A stretch of 9,471 bases of DNA, taken from Deltaproteobacteria bacterium. GTDB taxonomy: Bacteria; Desulfobacterota; DSM-4660; Desulfatiglandales; B25-G16. A program made the translations under genes and the position numbers. The notes under the pieces were generated by a model. That model ran no database searches and was not told where the DNA came from. It saw only the letters and a list, made by a program, of their open reading frames with translations. The DNA lies in assembly GCA_019310745.1 (NCBI GenBank), contig JAFDDS010000008.1, positions 1-9,471 on the forward strand, written 5' to 3'. Positions 5,981 through 9,471 of the stretch are shown one piece after another. The stretch's first letter is position 1. Every line of letters starts with the position of its first letter.

Positions 5981-6742
5981 ATGATACTTGACCAATTTAA
6001 TTTATCAGGAAAGGTAGCAATCGTCACTGGATGCAGTACCGGCTTGGGACAGGGAATGTCCTATGGGCTTGCTGAAGCCGGGGCTGATATCGTGGGAATT
6101 GATTATGTCAATTCCCCTGAAACTAAGGCAACCATCGAAGGCATGGGAAAAAGATTCTTGGAAATCAAGGCCGATCTTTCGGACCTTGAACCTGTTGAGG
6201 GCATAATTCAGAGAACAGTGGAAACCTTCGGAAAATTAGATATCCTGGTCAATAATGCCGGAATCATCCGCCGTGCCGATGCCATTGAGTTCACAGAAAA
6301 GGACTGGGATGATGTGATGAATATAAACATCAAAACACTCTTTTTCTTGAGTCAGGCAGCGGCAAAACAGTTTATCAAACAGGGAACCGGAGGAAAGATC
6401 ATTAACATTGCATCCATGCTTTCTTATCAGGGAGGTATCCGTGTTCCTTCCTATACTGCCAGCAAAAGTGGTGTTATGGGTGTTACCCGGCTAATGGCAA
6501 ATGAATGGGCAAAACATAATATCAATATAAATGCCATTGCCCCAGGCTGGATGGCAACCAATAACACGGCACCTCTTCGGGCTGACCCGGTAAGAAGCAA
6601 AGATATTCTGGGTCGAATCCCTGCTGGACGATGGGGTACACCAGATGATTTAAAGGGTGCTGCCGTGTTTTTAGCATCAGATGCCTCAAACTATGTGAAT
6701 GGTTACACAATAGCTGTTGACGGCGGTTGGTTAACCCGCTAA
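5981..6742 (+). CDS. kduD: 2-dehydro-3-deoxy-D-gluconate 5-dehydrogenase (EC 1.1.1.127), short-chain dehydrogenase
   Basis: 253 residues, the usual size. AAGGAG (5966-5971) lies 9 nt before the ATG. The fold is a classical short-chain dehydrogenase: T-G-C-S-T-G-L-G-Q-G at 16-25 binds the nucleotide, and D41 at the end of the second strand favours NAD(H) over NADP(H). N-N-A-G is at 91-94, and the catalytic triad is S145, Y158 and K162 (Y-T-A-S-K). The C-terminal D-G-G-W-L-T-R is typical of KduD. It reduces the KduI product to 2-keto-3-deoxygluconate. Many family members are annotated as gluconate 5-dehydrogenase, but placement directly after kduI makes KduD much more likely. It is the last gene before a 156-nt gap, so the first transcript may end or weaken here. 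Confidence 0.93.
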   Translation: MILDQFNLSGKVAIVTGCSTGLGQGMSYGLAEAGADIVGIDYVNSPETKATIEGMGKRFLEIKADLSDLEPVEGIIQRTVETFGKLDILVNNAGIIRRADAIEFTEKDWDDVMNINIKTLFFLSQAAAKQFIKQGTGGKIINIASMLSYQGGIRVPSYTASKSGVMGVTRLMANEWAKHNININAIAPGWMATNNTAPLRADPVRSKDILGRIPAGRWGTPDDLKGAAVFLASDASNYVNGYTIAVDGGWLTR

Positions 6743-6769
6743 CAAGCGGTTCTGTAGAAAGCTCTTTTT
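6733..6769 (+). terminator. Weak hairpin and T run at the end of kduD, possible partial terminator
   Basis: AACC-c-GCT (6733-6740) can pair with AGCGGTT (6745-6751), a 7-bp stem with one bulged C and a 4-nt loop, overlapping the kduD stop codon. A run of five T (6765-6769) follows only after 13 nt. The distance and modest stem argue against an efficient intrinsic terminator, but it might attenuate transcription before the aldolase gene. Confidence 0.25.
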
Positions 6770-6772
6770 AGG

Positions 6773-6785
6773 GAAATCATTTTTC
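6773..6785. promoter_or_regulatory. Second GAAA-N5-TTTC dyad, candidate operator ahead of the aldolase gene
   Basis: GAAA-tcatt-TTTC lies in the 156-nt gap between kduD and the aldolase gene. It matches the dyad at 1178-1190 at 10 of 13 positions and has the same 4+5+4 geometry. Two such sites, both in front of transcription-unit starts of the same pathway, suggest a common regulator, most simply the IclR-family protein encoded at 1225-2037. No convincing promoter could be assigned around it. The flanks do not extend the dyad, so a chance match remains possible. Confidence 0.38.
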
Positions 6786-6898
6786 TGGCGATTGGGTGTG
6801 TTCAAAAATCAATAGATTTACAGGAATGACAGTGAGGATAAGAGAGGGGCTGCTCCAATTTCTCGGAAATGATAACACATCAAGGAGGTCTCTGTTCA

Positions 6899-7858
6899 AT
6901 GAATGAGGTGCTTGAGAAAATAGGTGAGCTGGGACTTGTTCCAGTTGTAAAGATTGAGAGACCTGAAGATGCCCTTTCTCTTGGGAAGTCACTCATTGAT
7001 GGCGACCTCCCTATTGCGGAGATCACCTTTAGGACTGCTGCCGCAGAGACGGCGATAAGGACCCTTACCCAGGAACTGCCGGAGCTTTTGGTAGGCGCAG
7101 GAACGGTACTTTCTGTTGAACAGGTGAAAAAAGCAATTTCCGCAGGTGCCCAGTTCATAGTTTCGCCAGGCTTCAACCCAGAGGTTGTGGATTATTGTGT
7201 GGATAATCGCATCTGTGTGACCCCAGGCCTCAACACCCCAACACAGATTGAGATGGCCTTGGAGAGAAGACTTGAGGTCGTAAAGTTTTTTCCTGCTGAA
7301 GCCTCAGGGGGATTAGAGCTCCTCAAGGCTATAGCAGCACCATACAGCGGGATACAATTCATTCCCACAGGGGGGATCAACAAGGAAAATCTCAATTCAT
7401 ATCTATCCTACAGCAGGGTACATGCCTGTGGCGGAAGCTGGATGGTAAAGGCTGATCTCATCTCTTCAGGCAAATTTAACGAGATTACCAGACTTTCAAG
7501 AGAGGCAGTCTCCACAATGCTTGGCTTTGAGTTACAACATCTGGGCATTAACGAGGAAAGCAGAGAAACAGCCCTTGCGTCTGCAACCTTTCTTTCAAAT
7601 CTCTTTTATTTCCCTGTAAAGGAAGGAACACGTTCGTTTTTTGTGGGTTCAGGTTTTGAGGTGACCAAAAGCCGGTTTACAGGAAAGAATGGCCATATTG
7701 CAGTCTCTACAAACGATATATACAGGGCTAGTGCCTATTTGAAGAGGAAGGGTGTTTCGATCCTTCCAGAGACTGAAAAAGACAGTGATGGTACACTTAG
7801 GGCAGTTCATATAGGCAAAGAGGTGTCAGGATTTGCAATCCATCTTGTGCAAAAATAA
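6899..7858 (+). CDS. KDPG/KHG aldolase fused to a C-terminal VOC (glyoxalase-fold) domain
   Basis: 319 residues from the ATG at 6899, chosen because AAGGAGGT (6882-6889) lies 9 nt upstream. An in-frame ATG at 6869 would put that SD inside the gene. Residues 1-205 are a class I KDPG aldolase (EC 4.1.2.14, also 4.1.3.16 activity in the family): E41 and R45 in A-E-I-T-F-R-T, V-G-A-G-T-V near 65-70, the Schiff-base lysine K129 in V-V-K-F-F-P-A-E, P-T-G-G-I at 156-160, and G-G-S-W-M at 178-182. It splits KDPG into pyruvate and glyceraldehyde 3-phosphate. Ordinary Eda ends near residue 210. Here about 110 more residues follow that look like a VOC module: H-L-G-I-N at 214-218, G-H-I-A-V-S-T at 265-271, and G-F-A-I-H-L-V at 311-317. 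The usual metal-binding Glu of the last strand is a His or absent, so its activity is unclear. I recall similar fusions in anaerobic Bacillota. kdgK follows after 18 nt. Arginine is mostly AGA/AGG (12 of 15). Confidence 0.9.
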   Translation: MNEVLEKIGELGLVPVVKIERPEDALSLGKSLIDGDLPIAEITFRTAAAETAIRTLTQELPELLVGAGTVLSVEQVKKAISAGAQFIVSPGFNPEVVDYCVDNRICVTPGLNTPTQIEMALERRLEVVKFFPAEASGGLELLKAIAAPYSGIQFIPTGGINKENLNSYLSYSRVHACGGSWMVKADLISSGKFNEITRLSREAVSTMLGFELQHLGINEESRETALASATFLSNLFYFPVKEGTRSFFVGSGFEVTKSRFTGKNGHIAVSTNDIYRASAYLKRKGVSILPETEKDSDGTLRAVHIGKEVSGFAIHLVQK

Positions 7859-7876
7859 AGCCTGAAGGAGTAAAGA

Positions 7877-8905
7877 ATGCAGAGGTATATAACCTTTGGT
7901 GAGATAATGTTACGGCTCAAGCCCCCGGGATTCGAGAGATTCTTACAAAGCCCTGTTTTCGAGGCTACCTTTGGAGGGGGCGAGGCAAATGTAGCTGTTG
8001 GCCTTGCGAGATTTGGCATGAACGTGGCATATGTTTCGGTGATACCTGACAACGCGATTGGGGAGGCATGCATACAAGAGCTGAGAAAGCATGGAATTGA
8101 TACATCACTTATTACAAGAAAAGGAAACAGGTTGGGCGTTTATTTCCTTGAACCCGGAGCAAATCAGAGACCTTCAAGGGTCATCTACGATAGGCTTGGC
8201 TCTGCTATTGCAGAGGCACGACCTGGCGATATTGACTGGGATAGAGTATTTGACGGTGCCACCTGGTTCCATATTACAGGAATTACACCTGCACTTTCTC
8301 TGTCAGCTTCGGAGCTGTCCCTTGAGGCAGTAAAAAAGGCAAAGGAGAAAGGACTAACAGTTTCATGCGATCTCAATTTCAGAAAAAAACTCTGGAAGTA
8401 CGGAAAGCCTGCTCCAGAGGTTATGGGTGAGCTTGTTAAATACATTGATATTGCCATAGGAAATGAGGAAGACTGTCAGAAGTCCCTGGGAGTGGGGGTA
8501 GAACTCGATGTAAAATCAGGAAAGCTCGACCCTGAAAAATATAGGGAATTAACCGATAAAGTGCTCGAGCTGTTTTCAAACATCAAAAAAATTGCTCTTA
8601 CCATGCGTGAAAGCCATTCTGCAGACTATAATAGTTGGTCAGCGGTGCTCAATAATAGATCTGAATTTTCCGTCTCTCGAAAGCATGAAATCCATGATAT
8701 AGTTGACAGGGTGGGCTCGGGTGATACCTTTGCAGCAGGCCTTATATACGGCCTCAACAACCTGGACACCGACAGAAAGGCCCTGGAATTAGCCACTGCG
8801 GCATCCTGTCTGATGCATGCGATATCAGGCGATCTTCCCCTGGTCTCGTTAGATGAGGTAACAAGCCTGGTTGGGGGTGAGGCATCAGGCAGAGTACAGA
8901 GATAG
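7877..8905 (+). CDS. kdgK: 2-keto-3-deoxygluconate kinase (EC 2.7.1.45), PfkB family
   Basis: 342 residues, normal for KdgK. AAGGAG (7865-7870) lies 6 nt before the ATG. It is a ribokinase-fold sugar kinase: F-G-E-I-M-L-R-L at 7-14, [11 protein letters not shown] at 33-43 (PfkB signature 1 region), D-L-N-F-R-K-K-L-W at 165-173 (substrate side), and D-R-V-G-S-G-D-T-F at 277-285 with the catalytic base D283 (PfkB signature 2). The C-terminal E-A-S-G-R-V-Q-R is one I recall from KdgK-type kinases. It phosphorylates KDG from the KduI/KduD route to KDPG, the substrate of the aldolase encoded just upstream. It is the last gene of the plus-strand locus. No strong terminator stem is seen, only a T tract near 8946-8952, with a convergent gene ending at 9035. 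Arginine codons are 17 of 21 AGA/AGG. Confidence 0.92.
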   Translation: MQRYITFGEIMLRLKPPGFERFLQSPVFEATFGGGEANVAVGLARFGMNVAYVSVIPDNAIGEACIQELRKHGIDTSLITRKGNRLGVYFLEPGANQRPSRVIYDRLGSAIAEARPGDIDWDRVFDGATWFHITGITPALSLSASELSLEAVKKAKEKGLTVSCDLNFRKKLWKYGKPAPEVMGELVKYIDIAIGNEEDCQKSLGVGVELDVKSGKLDPEKYRELTDKVLELFSNIKKIALTMRESHSADYNSWSAVLNNRSEFSVSRKHEIHDIVDRVGSGDTFAAGLIYGLNNLDTDRKALELATAASCLMHAISGDLPLVSLDEVTSLVGGEASGRVQR

Positions 8906-9034
8906 CTTGCTGAAATAAACGCTCTGAGCCTTTATCTTTGCACCTTTTTTTATTTTGATCTCCCCTTATGTCCTTCCAGAAAAATACCATCCATACTATC
9001 CTTTGATGTTGTATTTGTTTCCTTGCCTCGTCTC

Positions 9035-9471
9035 TTACATCTCCAAAACCTTTTGCCAAATCAAGGGGTCAACTGGGATCCCTTTCTCCCTATTTAGCTT
9101 TCGTGTCACAAGCGTCCTCTCTCCAGGGTAATATACCCTTTCGTTCTCGCCTGAAGGAGTATTGCCATGAATAAAATATATTATTTCCTCTATAACGTTA
9201 TCAGCAAAACTCGATCCATGAAGATCTATACTACCAAAACAAATGAACACCTGTGAGACCCCATATTCTTCTTCTAATTCCCCTAACATAGAGGTGGAAC
9301 GTCCTTTTGAAAGAAGAGCCGTGAGTAAATCAAGCATAATTGAGAGCCCTGACCCCTTCCAGTATCCAATAGGCAGTGGTCTGCGGGATTTGATGATTTC
9401 ATCTGGGCTACATGTTAGATTCCCTTTATAATCAAACCCTCCATATACAGGGAGCATTTCCCTGTTCCTCA
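9035..9471 (-). CDS. yiaK: 2,3-diketo-L-gulonate reductase / Ldh_2-family oxidoreductase (YiaK-like), C-terminal part
   Basis: The frame enters at the right edge and ends with TAA at 9037-9035, so about 145 C-terminal residues of a roughly 335-residue protein are visible. They include G-G-F-D-Y-K-G-N-L-T, then R-R-P-L-P-I-G-Y-W-K-G-S-G-L-S-I, then E-Y-G-V-S-Q-V-F-I. This closely follows what I recall of E. coli YiaK (3-dehydro-L-gulonate 2-dehydrogenase, EC 1.1.1.130) of the malate/L-lactate dehydrogenase family, whose nucleotide and substrate site lies around the G-Y-W-K-G-S-G stretch. In E. coli yiaK adjoins the TRAP genes yiaMNO. Here a TRAP system and uronate genes lie on the opposite strand, convergent with 129 bp between. 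The catalytic His and the start lie outside the window. Other Ldh_2 members reduce different 2-oxo acids, so the exact substrate is less certain than the family. Confidence 0.85.
   Translation of the reverse strand, partial: RNREMLPVYGGFDYKGNLTCSPDEIIKSRRPLPIGYWKGSGLSIMLDLLTALLSKGRSTSMLGELEEEYGVSQVFICFGSIDLHGSSFADNVIEEIIYFIHGNTPSGENERVYYPGERTLVTRKLNREKGIPVDPLIWQKVLEM

Noticed and set aside
5981..6742. Gluconate 5-dehydrogenase as the product of the short-chain dehydrogenase gene
   Set aside because: The family overlaps in sequence, but direct adjacency to kduI and the D-G-G-W-L-T-R C-terminus favour KduD.
6869..6898. Earlier ATG (6869) for the aldolase
   Set aside because: It would place the consensus SD inside the coding region. 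The ATG at 6899 is correctly spaced from that SD and matches the usual aldolase N-terminus.
6826..6906. 26-codon frame upstream of and overlapping the aldolase start, a possible leader peptide
   Set aside because: No usable SD, no recognisable composition such as a regulatory codon run, and no paired terminator/antiterminator stems.
8906..9034. Intrinsic terminator between the convergent genes
   Set aside because: Only a 4-bp GCTC/GAGC dyad and a distant T tract are present. No stem is strong enough to call on either strand.

Overview
The window looks like bacterial chromosome from an organism with a moderately AT-rich genome, normal Shine-Dalgarno (SD) sites and compact operons. It is probably Gram-negative: there is a complete TRAP transporter with a Sec-secreted binding protein. 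An anaerobe of the Desulfobacterota or a similar phylum would fit the mix of TRAP genes, a relic HNH-type gene and palindromic intergenic DNA. That placement is an impression, since the window holds no phylogenetic marker.

Layout. Positions 1-420 (minus strand) carry the start of an osmoprotectant (glycine betaine/choline type) ABC-transporter binding lipoprotein. It has a recognisable promoter overlapped by a perfect 8+8 palindrome. Positions 421-1224 hold no intact gene. They contain a GC-rich run of nested inverted repeats (about 620-940), a short relic resembling an HNH-endonuclease N-terminus, and a 23-codon fragment that may be an integrase start. Positions 1225-8905 (plus strand) form one catabolic locus: an IclR-family regulator, TRAP genes dctP-dctQ-dctM, kduI, kduD, a KDPG aldolase fused to a VOC-like domain, and kdgK. 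Positions 9035-9471 (minus strand, convergent) are the C-terminal part of a YiaK-type 2,3-diketo-L-gulonate reductase.

How the genes fit together. DctPQM would import an acidic sugar, most likely an unsaturated uronate or its 5-keto-4-deoxyuronate product. KduI isomerises 5-keto-4-deoxyuronate to 2,5-diketo-3-deoxygluconate. KduD reduces that to 2-keto-3-deoxygluconate (KDG). KdgK phosphorylates KDG to KDPG, and the aldolase splits KDPG into pyruvate and glyceraldehyde 3-phosphate. This is the complete lower pathway for pectin, alginate or glycosaminoglycan-type uronates. No polysaccharide lyase or unsaturated glucuronyl hydrolase lies inside the window. The IclR protein is the obvious candidate KdgR-like regulator. 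Two dyads with the same geometry (GAAA-N5-TTTC) lie in front of the regulator and in front of the aldolase gene, and are proposed as its operators.

The points most worth a second look are the aldolase-VOC fusion, the shared GAAA-N5-TTTC dyads, the palindrome on the osmoprotectant promoter, the palindrome cluster next to the HNH relic, and the arginine-codon shift at the kduD/aldolase boundary. I see no wholly new system. The locus is a recognisable uronate catabolic operon with some unusual parts.
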